From JACRLW01 sp050181465 (GTDB lineage: Bacteria > Planctomycetota > UBA1135 > UBA2386), in NCBI GenBank assembly GCA_050181465.1, contig JBFXDD010000002.1, positions 167,507 through 231,506 on the forward strand: 64,000 nt of DNA, in the 5' to 3' direction. Made by a program: the position numbers and the translations under genes. Positions within the stretch are counted from its first letter, which is position 1, and each line of letters opens with the position of its first letter. Positions 1 to 9,065 of this stretch are shown piece after piece. The notes beneath the pieces are model-generated. The model searched no databases. It saw only the letters and a program-made list of their open reading frames with translations, and was not told the DNA's origin.

Positions 1-123
1 GCCCGGCACGTGTCCGACCCGCTTGCCGTCGATCGACTCGAACAGTTCACGAGAGCCGCCGGCAGTGTCGGATTCCTGTATCGAGTCGTGCCGCAGACGC
101 ATCCGATGCTCCGGCTCTTGTGA
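1..123 (+). CDS. 3' end of an unidentified CDS (partial)
   Basis: Frame 1 is open from the first base to a TGA at 121-123, giving 40 residues that end PQTHPMLRLL. The composition looks coding, but the fragment is too short to assign to a family. It would be the tail of a gene entering from the left, ending 32 bases before the next start. It could also be a chance open stretch. Confidence 0.4.
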   Translation, partial: ARHVSDPLAVDRLEQFTRAAGSVGFLYRVVPQTHPMLRLL

Positions 124-155
124 CCTTCACCGCTCGGCCGACTATCCTCGGCCGC

Positions 156-1361
156 ATGGTGTCGGTCCGCTGGTTGCGCACAGCCTTGATCTCCGCGGTG
201 ACCGCGTGGTCGTCGATCGCGACTTCGTTCGCGCAGGACGCCCGCACACCGGGGTGCACCAAGTGCCAGGCCGTAGGCAGCACCGAGTGCAAGGAGCACC
301 GCGGCGTGACGCTCGAGCAGGAACGTGCGGTCCAGTTCTGCTCGGTTGCGGCTGCTTGCCGCAAGTGTTCCGGTGCGCTCGACGTCGACTGCCCGAAATG
401 CGAGCGAGCGGAGCTCGAGGCTGCGCTGGAGGAGCGCCGGGCACTTGTGGCTCGATGGTTGGAAGGCCGCCGTGCAAGTGTCGACCGATTCTGCAAGTCG
501 AAGTCTCTGGAGCATCTTCGCACCCCCTTCTTCGACCTGAGCTTTGGGCTAGCGGGCACCACGATCGACAAGAAGACCGTCGATCCGCATCGGCGCATGC
601 ACCTCTACGGGGAGCGACTCGAGATCGTGCGCTCACGGTTCTGCGAGGTCCTCGGATTGAGTGCTGCGGACTTCCCTTCGGAAACCGAGGACAGCTCGAC
701 GCGGATCGGTGTGCACATGTTCGCCGACGCCCGTGATCAACGAGAGATGACGCCGCGCCTCACCGGCATCGGGGTCATGGGCAACAACGTCAAGCTCACG
801 GGCGGCCTGCCGGTGTGGGTCGTACTCGAAGATCCTCGCTCCATGCCGAAGGACGTCGATCTGCACCGCGTCGTCGTCCACAACGTGGTGCATCTGCTGA
901 TCTCCAACTTCACACCGGTGAAGGAACTGGGCTTGGGCGGCGACGGCTGGGTCGATGAGGGTCTCGCGCACTGGTTCGAGATGGAGATCGACGGTCGTTG
1001 CTCCGCGTACTGCGTGGAAGAGGCCACCATTCAGCCCGGTACGAACTGGCGGAACGGTCGCTACCGGTCGGGAATCCGTCAGCTCCTCGAGACGGGCCAG
1101 ATCCGCAAGTTCGTGGCGATCCACCAGAAGAACAGCGAGCAACTCGAACTCGAAGAGCATGCGCACGCGTTTGCCTTCGTGGACTTCCTGATCACGACGA
1201 AAGGTGGGCCTGCGATGGCGGACTTCGTTCGGCGGCTCAAGTCCGGCGAAGCGCAGCGCGATGCGCTCAAGGCGGCGTTCGGTATCACGCCGTTGACCTT
1301 CGACGACGCGTTCCACGCCTTCGTTCGCGAGCGCTACCCGGAAAAGGAAACCGCGCGGTGA
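156..1361 (+). CDS. Secreted metallopeptidase-like protein with CxxC pairs
   Basis: A 401-residue exported protein. The ATG at 156 is preferred over one at 120 because it begins a clear signal peptide (MVSVRWLRT, a hydrophobic core, then SFAQ). The mature N-terminus has several cysteine pairs (CTKC, CRKC, CPKC), suggesting a small metal-binding or disulfide module. Near residues 238-275 it has VVVHNVVHLLI followed by GWVDEGLAHWFE. This has the layout of a gluzincin peptidase (HExxH, then a downstream E-G-x-A), but Asn sits where the catalytic Glu is expected. A catalytically altered peptidase fold is therefore my inference. Its stop overlaps the GTG start of the next gene, so the two are probably translationally coupled. 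Confidence 0.75.
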   Translation: MVSVRWLRTALISAVTAWSSIATSFAQDARTPGCTKCQAVGSTECKEHRGVTLEQERAVQFCSVAAACRKCSGALDVDCPKCERAELEAALEERRALVARWLEGRRASVDRFCKSKSLEHLRTPFFDLSFGLAGTTIDKKTVDPHRRMHLYGERLEIVRSRFCEVLGLSAADFPSETEDSSTRIGVHMFADARDQREMTPRLTGIGVMGNNVKLTGGLPVWVVLEDPRSMPKDVDLHRVVVHNVVHLLISNFTPVKELGLGGDGWVDEGLAHWFEMEIDGRCSAYCVEEATIQPGTNWRNGRYRSGIRQLLETGQIRKFVAIHQKNSEQLELEEHAHAFAFVDFLITTKGGPAMADFVRRLKSGEAQRDALKAAFGITPLTFDDAFHAFVRERYPEKETAR

Positions 1362-2920
1362 GTCGATCCATCGGCCGTCTCTTGGGCATCGTTCTCTCGG
1401 CGACCGTCGTCACGACGCTCGGTCTTCGAGCGCAACCGCTGCGCGCGGAACGACAGTCGTTCGCCCGCCTCATGCAGTTGCGATCGGAGTTGTTGGACGC
1501 CTGGTTGCGGTCCGACCCAGAACGACGCGCCGACCTCGCCGAAGCGTTCGCTGCCGCGGACGATTCCGATCCCTTCGCCGCGACCATGTCCGCCCTCGCG
1601 GCTGCCGACGGCCGCGCACTCGACTTCCTCGCGCGCGTGCGCGGCGGAACCGTGCTCCTGGCGCTGCCCGAAGTGGTGGACGGGGAGCGCTTTCAGGCCG
1701 TGCATGCCACGCTCTGGAGCCCTCGACGGCTGCCCGACGAACTGCCTCCGCTGGTGGTCGAGTTCGAACTCTTGGAAGCGGACGGCAAGCCCATTGCTCG
1801 TTCGCGTGTCGATCGTCGCACGGCGCCCGACGATCTCACTCGCTACCGAGCCAAGGCGGAACTGCCGCTCGAAGATCGAACGCCGCGCCGGCTGCGGGTC
1901 CGAGCCCTCGTCGCGCTCGGTGACTCGGAGCCGGCGTTGATCCACGAGAAGGAGGTGTTCCTCCAGCCGGACTTCGCGAAACGTGCCGAGAAGCTTCCCA
2001 TGCTGCTGCTCGGGACCGCTCCCGATGTCGCTCGGCACGATGGGGTGTTCGCAACGCTGCCGTCGTCGGCGCGTGTGGGGCTGCCGGCGGCCTCGCTTCG
2101 CGCGCTGACTTGGTCGGTGGAGCAGCCCTTCTCCGGCGAACCACGGCTGCCAAACGCGCATCCGCTCGAAGATCTCATGGCCGCTGAGGCATTTCGCGAT
2201 GCGCTTCGTGAAGGCGAAGACGCCTTCGCGGCACTGAAGGGAAGACGAACGATCGCGGTTCCGCTCGGCGAGCGCAGTGCGGCCGGCTCACCGCTGGGTG
2301 ATCACGCGATGGTATCGATCGACTTCGATGCGGTCCGCGCGGATCGCGCGAGCGGTGTGCGTCGACCACTGGTCTTGGTCCTGCCGGGCACTCCGAGTTG
2401 GTCGGCTCGGCTGCACCGCCCGGACTCGCCCAAGAGCCTTCATCCGGCGTGGACGGTCGAGGCCCTTCGGAGAGTCGACTTCGATTCGAGAGGCCGCGGC
2501 CATCTCGTCGTCATGGAGTCGCCCGGTCGATTCCGCAGCGCTGTCGGGGCGGTGCTCGATGTGTTGGAGCAGCTGCGTGAGTTCCTGCCCATCGACGAGG
2601 TACTGCTCGTCGGTGAACGCGAGGGCGGCTACGCGGTGGCGCGCGCGGCGTTGTCTGCGCCCGGTGTTGCGAGACGCGTGGTCGTCATCGACGGCGGTGG
2701 CGTGACTCGGGCCGACCTGGAGCAGCGAGAGGACGTGGAGTTTCTCGTCGTCGGCTCGAACGCATCGGCATCGCTCGAAGCCGTCACCAAGCTCGCCGAA
2801 GCGACCGGTCGGGCGCGGTGGCGGCCCGTCGGTGCGGTGCCGTGGCCGATCGTGATGCCGAGCGCTCACGACGCCATCGAGGAGTTCTTGTTCGGCGAGG
2901 GTGGGGGACGACCGCGCTGA
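1358..2920 (+). CDS. Exported alpha/beta-hydrolase-like protein
   Basis: The GTG at 1358 overlaps the upstream TGA (GTGA) and gives 520 residues. The N-terminus is a signal peptide (basic start, then LLGIVLSATVVTTLGL). The first part resembles a beta-sandwich or extended region. The last 200 residues have an alpha/beta-hydrolase rhythm: PLVLVLPGTPSW, a helix, VLLVGEREGGYAVARAAL, then RRVVVIDGG and a final strand. At the place of the nucleophile elbow the sequence is GEREGG instead of GxSxG, so ordinary serine-hydrolase activity is doubtful. Coupling to the upstream peptidase-like gene suggests a joint extracytoplasmic role. The exact function is unknown. Confidence 0.7.
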   Translation: MSRSIGRLLGIVLSATVVTTLGLRAQPLRAERQSFARLMQLRSELLDAWLRSDPERRADLAEAFAAADDSDPFAATMSALAAADGRALDFLARVRGGTVLLALPEVVDGERFQAVHATLWSPRRLPDELPPLVVEFELLEADGKPIARSRVDRRTAPDDLTRYRAKAELPLEDRTPRRLRVRALVALGDSEPALIHEKEVFLQPDFAKRAEKLPMLLLGTAPDVARHDGVFATLPSSARVGLPAASLRALTWSVEQPFSGEPRLPNAHPLEDLMAAEAFRDALREGEDAFAALKGRRTIAVPLGERSAAGSPLGDHAMVSIDFDAVRADRASGVRRPLVLVLPGTPSWSARLHRPDSPKSLHPAWTVEALRRVDFDSRGRGHLVVMESPGRFRSAVGAVLDVLEQLREFLPIDEVLLVGEREGGYAVARAALSAPGVARRVVVIDGGGVTRADLEQREDVEFLVVGSNASASLEAVTKLAEATGRARWRPVGAVPWPIVMPSAHDAIEEFLFGEGGGRPR

Positions 2921-2932
2921 GCGTGGCCGCCT

Positions 2933-3589
2933 TCAGGCGCGCACTGCGAGCACGAGCCACTGCTCACTCCACAGCGGCAGGAGTGGGCGTGCGGCCACGG
3001 GACGCAATCCGGCTTCGCGCAGGTCACACAGGAAGGTGCGCAAGGTCACACCGCCGCGGGAACTGCGCGGCTTGTGCTTCCACTTGCGCGACATCCACCG
3101 TCGCAGGTGTTGCACGCAGAAGGAGTGAAAGAAGGAAACGATCAGTGGGCCGTTGCTGACGCGAGCGAGTTCGCGAAGCAGTCGCACGCGCGCTTCCGAG
3201 GTCGGAACGTGATGCAGGAGGCGGTGGCACAGGACACCGGCGAAGGAGTGATCCGCGAAAGGCAGTGCGAAGGCACTGGCGCGAATGCGCGGTCCGGTCG
3301 GCTGCTCGATCGCGGTGAGCATCTCGGCGGCGTAGTCGAGTTGCACCACCGGGCCGGGCAGCTCCGGACTCATGCGGCCCGCACCGCACGGCGCGTCGAG
3401 CCAGGGGCCGTGTGCGTCCGGAATGCGCGCCAGCAACGCACGCAGCGCCCGTCGTTCCCGGCGATCGGTTCCACGGCCGCTGTTCACCGAGAATCGTCGA
3501 TCGCGGTACCCGAGGGCCCAGCCTGATTCGCGCTGGAACGCGAGTTCGGGGCGATCGGCGGGTCGCGGTTGTGGTGGAGGGGAGGTCAA
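2933..3589 (-). CDS. Class I SAM-dependent methyltransferase
   Basis: About 218 residues from a TTG at 3589. The start is uncertain: longer in-frame ATG starts would overlap the PilZ-like gene on the other strand. Methyltransferase motif I is WLDAPCGAGRMS, motif II ends in VVQLDYAAEML, and the region around motif IV is ALPFADHSFAGVLCHRLLHH. The C-terminal half (PFAD, LHHVP, VSFFH) closely matches the C-terminal domain of the kinase-methyltransferase fusion at 12522-13853, so the two look paralogous. The substrate cannot be told; the fused relative suggests envelope glycolipid. It is convergent with the upstream hydrolase-like gene, only 12 bases apart. Confidence 0.75.
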   Translation of the reverse strand: MTSPPPQPRPADRPELAFQRESGWALGYRDRRFSVNSGRGTDRRERRALRALLARIPDAHGPWLDAPCGAGRMSPELPGPVVQLDYAAEMLTAIEQPTGPRIRASAFALPFADHSFAGVLCHRLLHHVPTSEARVRLLRELARVSNGPLIVSFFHSFCVQHLRRWMSRKWKHKPRSSRGGVTLRTFLCDLREAGLRPVAARPLLPLWSEQWLVLAVRA

Positions 3590-3623
3590 GCCGGGAGCGG
3601 ATATCGGTCGATCCAAAGCGAGG

Positions 3624-3914
3624 ATGATCGGCAGCGAAGCCCCGCGGGACCAGGGTGAAGACGGCGATCGGCGCTTTGGACAACGGGTCCCGGCGACCGG
3701 CACCGTGGTCGTGGACTTTGCCGCACTGCGGGTCGCCGGTCCCGCCCGCAATGCTTCGGCCAGCGGCGTCTACTTCGTCGCCGAGAGCGATGCCCAGGTC
3801 GAAGTTCTCATCGACGGGCGAGCGCGACGGGCGCAGCTCGTTCGACTCGAAGCCCTGGGCTCGGGTCGAATCGGGGTCGCGGTGCGATTCGTGGATGACC
3901 TCGCACCGGAGTGA
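3624..3914 (+). CDS. Small PilZ-like domain protein
   Basis: 96 residues from the ATG at 3624. The core reads ARNASASGVYFVAES, then QVEVLIDGRARRAQLVRLE and IGVAVRFVDDL. This is the pattern of a PilZ domain (N-x-S-x-x-G, then a strand ending GVxF). PilZ domains often bind cyclic di-GMP through an upstream RxxxR, which is not obvious here, so this may be a non-binding PilZ-type domain. It starts divergently from the methyltransferase and converges on the glycine-rich protein gene. Confidence 0.55.
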   Translation: MIGSEAPRDQGEDGDRRFGQRVPATGTVVVDFAALRVAGPARNASASGVYFVAESDAQVEVLIDGRARRAQLVRLEALGSGRIGVAVRFVDDLAPE

Positions 3915-3926
3915 GTCGGGCGTAGC

Positions 3927-5384
3927 TCAGAGCAGCGGGATGAGGATCGGCGAGGGCCGGATGTCCCCTTCGTTGCGACCGATGTTCGTCGGAAGACCCG
4001 CATCGTCGACATACGTGGCTCGCGCGGCATCGAAGTAGCCACGCCAAGCGAGGTAGCGCTGCTTCTGTGCGCCGGTCAGGCGAGCGCCGTTCTGGACGAC
4101 GTGCACATGGTCGTCGAGGATTGTGTTCGTGCCGTCCTGGTTGGCCCCGATGGGGGTGACGAACTGAACGATACCCATGCCGCCGAGGCCGCCGACGGGT
4201 CGAGAGGGCCAGTTGAAGCCGACCCGGTCGTACTTCGAACGGATCTCGCTTCCCCCGAATACCCCCTGCAAGCCGGCTCCGCCGTCGGCCGACACCGCAA
4301 AGGAGAAATCGTTGTTGGCGTAGGTCTCGCCGTGGGCGACGAACTCGATGCCGGTCGAAGATCCGACGATGACGAGTCCGCCGGAGCCGCCGCCGCCGCC
4401 GCCGCCGTGAGTGTTGCCGCCGGCCTGCTCACCGCCGCCGCCGTTGCCGCCATCGGCATCGATTCGGCCATCTCCACCGATGTGCACGAGCCCGGCCGCG
4501 AAGAGGATGACGACTCCGCCGCCCGCCCCGCCGCCGCCGCCCTTGGCGTCGTTGTGGAAGTTCGGGTCGAGGATCGTGCAGCCCTGCCACGACAAGTCAC
4601 CACCACCGCCGCCGCCTTGGCCGCCGATCAGGGCACTCAGTTCCCCTCGTACCAGGCTTCGGCGGAACACGTTGACGCCGGTGCCGAGGAAATCATTGTC
4701 GGGAATGCCGTCGACGAAGACCGCGCTTCCGGGCGCTCCCCCCGGCAGGCTCACGGACGATGAAGTGCATCCCGAGCCGCCGACGCCGAGCTGCTGGATG
4801 TTCGCGGTGCCGTTGGAAAGCACGAGGTAATGAGGGTCGCCTGCGGTTGCGAAACTGCCGCCACCTCCGGCTGAACCTCGCCCGCAATTCTGGGCGCAGG
4901 ACAGGAGCCCGGGGAATCCGCCCAAGTTCTGGCTGTTGGCGAAAGACCAACCCTGCTGACCGCTCGGGCTTCGACTGACCGATGAGGGACTGCCCATTCC
5001 GCCGTCGCTCCCGCCGCACACCGCTCGTCCGCCGATGGATGGAAAGTTGGCGGAGTTGAGCGTGTCGACGCGCTGGCCGTCGCCGCCCCGCACCGAGAGT
5101 TCGCCGTCGATCGTCACCGATCCGGTGGCGAGGATGATCAGTGGATTCGGGCCGCTGCCGCGCACCCGGACTCCGGCGGGGATCACCACGTTGCGAAACT
5201 GGTAGATGCCGCCGGCGACCTGGACCGGGCCGCACGACGTGTGGACCACGCCGAACGAGGTGTTCAGCACCACTTCCGGCGCGGTAGGGAGGAAGTCGCA
5301 GACTGCCTGCGCGCTCAGGGTCGCGCCGCACAGAAGCGTTGCGGTCAGCGGTTGCAGAATTCTGGACGGAAGTTTGGTTCTCAT
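3927..5384 (-). CDS. Glycine-rich exported protein
   Basis: 485 residues from the ATG at 5384, which opens a signal peptide (MRTKLPSRILQPLTATLL, cleavage near LSAQA). An ATG at 5411 is an alternative. After an N-terminal segment with paired cysteines, the protein has strand-rich repeats (GSVTIDGELSVRGGDG, GLVHIGGDGRIDADGG) and glycine runs. This is a composition seen in right-handed beta-helix or adhesin-like surface proteins. No catalytic motif is visible. It probably sits on or outside the cell surface. The family is not recognised. The divergent neighbour begins 110 bases away. Confidence 0.75.
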   Translation of the reverse strand: MRTKLPSRILQPLTATLLCGATLSAQAVCDFLPTAPEVVLNTSFGVVHTSCGPVQVAGGIYQFRNVVIPAGVRVRGSGPNPLIILATGSVTIDGELSVRGGDGQRVDTLNSANFPSIGGRAVCGGSDGGMGSPSSVSRSPSGQQGWSFANSQNLGGFPGLLSCAQNCGRGSAGGGGSFATAGDPHYLVLSNGTANIQQLGVGGSGCTSSSVSLPGGAPGSAVFVDGIPDNDFLGTGVNVFRRSLVRGELSALIGGQGGGGGGDLSWQGCTILDPNFHNDAKGGGGGAGGGVVILFAAGLVHIGGDGRIDADGGNGGGGEQAGGNTHGGGGGGGSGGLVIVGSSTGIEFVAHGETYANNDFSFAVSADGGAGLQGVFGGSEIRSKYDRVGFNWPSRPVGGLGGMGIVQFVTPIGANQDGTNTILDDHVHVVQNGARLTGAQKQRYLAWRGYFDAARATYVDDAGLPTNIGRNEGDIRPSPILIPLL

Positions 5385-5494
5385 CTGGGGCTTCAGTTGG
5401 CTGGTAGGCATTGATTCGGGGCGGGTGGCATATCCCCGCGCCGAGCGGGCGTAACGCCGCGCCCGAGGTTCCGATGCGGTATCCTCTTTCAGCG

Positions 5495-6004
5495 ATGAAC
5501 CTCCGCGATCAGCTCGAGAAGGCCAAACTGCTGTCGAAGAAGGACGCCAAGCGCCTCGCACACGAGGAGCGCGTGCATCGCAAGGAAGTCGGTCGTGAGG
5601 GCATCGAGGCCGAGAAGTCCGCGCGAGAATCAGAGCTCGTGGCTGCTCGGGAACAGCAGCGACTCACCGATGCCGAACGGCAGAAAGTGATCGAGGCCGA
5701 ACGCAAGCGCGCGGAAGAACTCGCCGCGTGCGAGGCCATCTTGGACACCGAGGTGCGCGCACCGTCGCGTGGTGCGCCTTGGTATTTCGAACTCTCCGAC
5801 GGTCGCGTGCCCCACCTCCGGGTGGACGACTCCGATCGTCACAAGCTCGTGCTCGGCAACGTGTGTGTCGTGCGCCGCACCACGGCGGACTCGCATTCGT
5901 ACGGCCTGCTTCCGACCCCGCTCGCGCAGCGGGTCGCCAAGATGCTGCCCGAGCGGGTCGTGTGGTCCGCTCCGCCTGCGAACCTGAATTCGGCGCGCGT
6001 CTGA
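5495..6004 (+). CDS. DUF2058 family protein (YaiL-like)
   Basis: 169 residues from the ATG at 5495. The N-terminus LRDQLEKAKLLSKKDAKRL is followed by a charged coiled-coil segment (about residues 20-85). The C-terminal half is compact and ends YGLLPTPLAQRVAKMLPERV. This matches the layout of Escherichia coli YaiL (DUF2058: an EQLLKAG-type start and a YxxIPxxxAxKIxxR-type end). The biochemical role of the family is not firmly established. It is convergent with pnp, whose stop lies 17 bases away. Confidence 0.8.
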   Translation: MNLRDQLEKAKLLSKKDAKRLAHEERVHRKEVGREGIEAEKSARESELVAAREQQRLTDAERQKVIEAERKRAEELAACEAILDTEVRAPSRGAPWYFELSDGRVPHLRVDDSDRHKLVLGNVCVVRRTTADSHSYGLLPTPLAQRVAKMLPERVVWSAPPANLNSARV

Positions 6005-6020
6005 GTCGGTTCGATCCCGC

Positions 6021-8105
6021 TCAGAACTCGATCAGTGCCTCGTCGACCGCGATCGCGGCGCGACGCGAGAACTCCAGGCGACCACGCGCATCGACACCGA
6101 TCAGACGCACGACGAGCTCATCACCGATCGCGAACTCACGGTCGGGCTCGCGTCGGTTCTCGAAGAGTTCGTCGCGACCGACGAGCCCTTCGACGACCTC
6201 GTTGATCCGCACGAAGATTCCGAAGCTCTCGACGCGCGTGACCAGCCCCTGGTAGTAGCCGCCTCGGCGCGGCACTCCGCACACCTTGCCGACCATTCGC
6301 AGGGCCTTCTTCGCGGCTTCCTCGGCAGCGGCATAGATGCGCACGACGCCTTCGTCGTCGACGTTGATCGACGCACCGGTTGCGGCGCCGATGCCCTTGA
6401 TGGTCTGGCCCCGCGGACCGATGAGCACGGCTACGGAGTCGGGCATGATCGTGGTGCGGATCACGCGTGGCGCGCGCGGCGCGAGGGTTTCGCGCGGTGC
6501 GGCCAGGACCGTCTTCATCGCGGCGAGCACGTGAAGTCGCCCCCGTCGCGCCTGCTCGAGCGCCTGCGCCAACTGCTCGGTCGAGAGTCCGCCGACCTTG
6601 TTGTCGAGTTGGAGTGCCGTCACTCCGAGCTCGGTGCCGACGACCTTGAAATCCATGTCCCCGAGGTGGTCTTCGTCACCGAGGATGTCGGTCAAGACGG
6701 CCGTGCGTTCGCCGTCGGTGACGAGTCCCATCGCGATCCCGGCGACCGGTCGCGTGATGGGCACGCCGCACTGCATGAGAGCGAGACAGCCGCCGCACAC
6801 CGTCGCCATCGACGAACTGCCGTTGCTCTCGGTGATCTCCGACTCGATGCGGATGGTGTAGGGGAACTCTTCGAAGCGGGGCAACACCGCGAGCAGGCCG
6901 CGCCGTGCGAGTGCGCCGTGACCGATCTCGCGACGGCCCGGTCCACGCAGCGGTCGGGCCTCATTGACGCTGTACGGCGGGAAGTTGTAGTGGAGGATGA
7001 AGGGATCGGTGACCGAACCACCGAGGGTGTCGGTCCGCAGCGCTTCCTCGGCAGTTCCCAACGTGCATGTCACGAGCGCTTGCGTTTCCCCACGCGTGAA
7101 CAGCGCGGAACCATGAGCTCGTGGCAGCAGCCCGACTTCGCCGCTGATCGGGCGCACGTCATCGAATCCGCGACCATCGAGGCGATGGCCCTCGGCGAGG
7201 ATCGCCTCGCGCACGAAGGTGTACTTCGCCTCTTCGAAGGCCGCTGCGAGCGACTTGCTCTGCTCGGGAGCGGCACTCGCAAGCAGTTCCGCCTTGGCCG
7301 TGGCGATCGCGCGGAGCCGCGCGGCCTTCTGCGTTTGCATCAGCGCCGCTCGGAGTGACTGCGCGGTCGATTCCGGCAGACTCGGCAGCGTCGGCGGAGT
7401 GGGGGACGGCAACTTGTCGATCGCACCGACCTCGGCGATGCGAGCCTCGACGAGCTGGCTGATCGCCTTCTGAAGTCGTGCGATCCACTCGCCGGCCTGG
7501 GCGAGCGCCGCCATGCAGGTCGCCTCGTCGACCTCCCGCGCGCCGCCCTCGACCATCACCAAACCGTCGGGACCTGCACTGACCACGAAGTCGAGTTCTG
7601 CGGCGTCGCGCCGCATCAGCGGTGGGAAGGGCGTGAAGCCGTCGCCGACCTTGACCAGCCGGATCCCCGCCGCCGGACCCTTGGCGGGTGCCGGGCTGAG
7701 CGCGAGCGCTGCGGTGGCGCCGACGATGGCGAGTGTCGACAGATCCGCGGCCGGGTCCGCGGACAGCACGATGACCTGCACCTGAACTTCGTTGGTGAAG
7801 CCGTCGGGGAAGAGGGAGCGGATCGAGCGATCGACCAGCCGGCTCACGAGCACCTCGTGGTCGCTGATGCGTCCCTCACGGCGACCGTAGGCACCGGGGA
7901 TTCGCCCCGCGGCCGCCAGCTTCTCGCGATACTCGACCGTCAGGGGGAAGAAGTCGACGCCCTCGCGAGCCCCGCCGAGTACCAGAGTCGTGAGCAGCAC
8001 GTTGTCGCCGCTGGAGACGACGACCGCCGCCGATGCCAAGCGCGCGATTTTGCCGGTCTCCAGCGTGAGGGTCGTGCCGGCGATGGTGAGAGAGACCGAA
8101 GCCAC
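6021..8105 (-). CDS. pnp: Polyribonucleotide nucleotidyltransferase (PNPase)
   Basis: PNPase degrades RNA phosphorolytically from the 3' end as a homotrimer. From the GTG at 8105 (VASVSLTIAGTTL) it has 694 residues, the usual length; an ATG at 8141 would add 12 residues of poor character. Visible in order: first RNase PH-like domain (TLETGKIARLA, RPLFPDGF-type SIRSLFPDGF), the all-alpha linker, second RNase PH domain with FTRGETQALVTCTLGT and the catalytic block DILGDEDHLGDMDFK near residue 470, a KH domain (GPRGQTIKGI) near 560, and an S1 domain (GLVTRVESFGIFV) near 620. No rpsO lies upstream; the preceding gene, 54 bases away on the same strand, is an ECF sigma factor. Confidence 0.97.
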   Translation of the reverse strand: MASVSLTIAGTTLTLETGKIARLASAAVVVSSGDNVLLTTLVLGGAREGVDFFPLTVEYREKLAAAGRIPGAYGRREGRISDHEVLVSRLVDRSIRSLFPDGFTNEVQVQVIVLSADPAADLSTLAIVGATAALALSPAPAKGPAAGIRLVKVGDGFTPFPPLMRRDAAELDFVVSAGPDGLVMVEGGAREVDEATCMAALAQAGEWIARLQKAISQLVEARIAEVGAIDKLPSPTPPTLPSLPESTAQSLRAALMQTQKAARLRAIATAKAELLASAAPEQSKSLAAAFEEAKYTFVREAILAEGHRLDGRGFDDVRPISGEVGLLPRAHGSALFTRGETQALVTCTLGTAEEALRTDTLGGSVTDPFILHYNFPPYSVNEARPLRGPGRREIGHGALARRGLLAVLPRFEEFPYTIRIESEITESNGSSSMATVCGGCLALMQCGVPITRPVAGIAMGLVTDGERTAVLTDILGDEDHLGDMDFKVVGTELGVTALQLDNKVGGLSTEQLAQALEQARRGRLHVLAAMKTVLAAPRETLAPRAPRVIRTTIMPDSVAVLIGPRGQTIKGIGAATGASINVDDEGVVRIYAAAEEAAKKALRMVGKVCGVPRRGGYYQGLVTRVESFGIFVRINEVVEGLVGRDELFENRREPDREFAIGDELVVRLIGVDARGRLEFSRRAAIAVDEALIEF

Positions 8106-8159
8106 GCGCGGATGCTCGCCGCCCGCGCGCGCGCAAGCCAACGCTTTTCGCGGTGCCGC

Positions 8160-8879
8160 TCAGGCGCGGTCGCGATGGCCTTCGGCGAAGCAGGCCGGCG
8201 GTCGACGCAGGCGACCGAGGTGGCGACCGAGTTCGGCGAAGAGGCGCTTGCGGGCGCGCATGATGCGGATGCCCACGGTTCCCGCCGGCAATCCGAGTTG
8301 CTGGCTGGCCTCCTGATAGGAGACTCCATCGCGCACACAGAGGTTGAAAACGGTGCGGTAGTGCTCGGGGAGCTCTTCGACGGCGCGGCGGAAGGCACCC
8401 ATCAGTTCTTCCTCCTCGACTGCGCTCTGGTCACGGTGCTCGACCAAGCTCGCCAGCGGATCGTCGCGACCTTCGTCGAGGTGGAGACTGCTGATCGGAC
8501 GCGGCCGACGTCGTGCGTTGCGCAGTGCCGTGAGAGCCTGGTTGCGAGCGATCTCGAAGATCCAGGCGCGGAAGTTGGTGCCGAGCGTGTAACCGTCGTT
8601 GCGCAGGAAGACCTTCTCGAAGACTTCGTGCGTGACCTCGGTCGTCAGCCAAGGATCGCGCACCAAGCCGCGCACGAAGTGCTGCACGCGACGACCGTAG
8701 CGATCCTGGAGGGTGCGGATCACGAAGTCGGCTTCGCCGGCCCGAAGGCGCTCGATCAACTCGTCATCGGTCGGCTCGTCACAACCCGCGGCCGCCTCCG
8801 GCGACACTTGGGGAACCCGGCTGGTATCAGCGGGCCAGTCTTGGATGTCGAACTTCGAAGCGAGCGCCGACATGGTCAT
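8160..8879 (-). CDS. ECF-type RNA polymerase sigma factor
   Basis: 239 residues. Region 2 spans about residues 55-120 (LRDRYGRRVQHFVRGLV-like start, VTHEVFEKVFL, FRAWIFEIARNQALTALR). Region 4 spans about 165-220 (LPEHYRTVFNLCVRDGVSYQEASQQL, then GTVGIRIMRARKRLFAEL). The order and spacing are those of extracytoplasmic-function sigma factors. The N-terminal 40 residues are an extra leader. No anti-sigma gene is adjacent, so how it is controlled is not visible. It lies 54 bases upstream of pnp on the same strand, and co-transcription is possible. Confidence 0.92.
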   Translation of the reverse strand: MTMSALASKFDIQDWPADTSRVPQVSPEAAAGCDEPTDDELIERLRAGEADFVIRTLQDRYGRRVQHFVRGLVRDPWLTTEVTHEVFEKVFLRNDGYTLGTNFRAWIFEIARNQALTALRNARRRPRPISSLHLDEGRDDPLASLVEHRDQSAVEEEELMGAFRRAVEELPEHYRTVFNLCVRDGVSYQEASQQLGLPAGTVGIRIMRARKRLFAELGRHLGRLRRPPACFAEGHRDRA

Positions 8880-9065
8880 GTCATCGTCACAAGCAAGTCT
8901 CGTGCCGGTGACTCATCGAGCGCTGTCGACAGACGCTAGTTCATTCTCGCCAGAGACTTAGGGCAATACCGCAAGCCGCAATTGGCAGTGGTGCCAACTT
9001 CAATAGGCACCCGCGCGCCCACCGCGGTTGGCGGCGAACTCGGCTCGCTCCAGGCCCACAATCCC

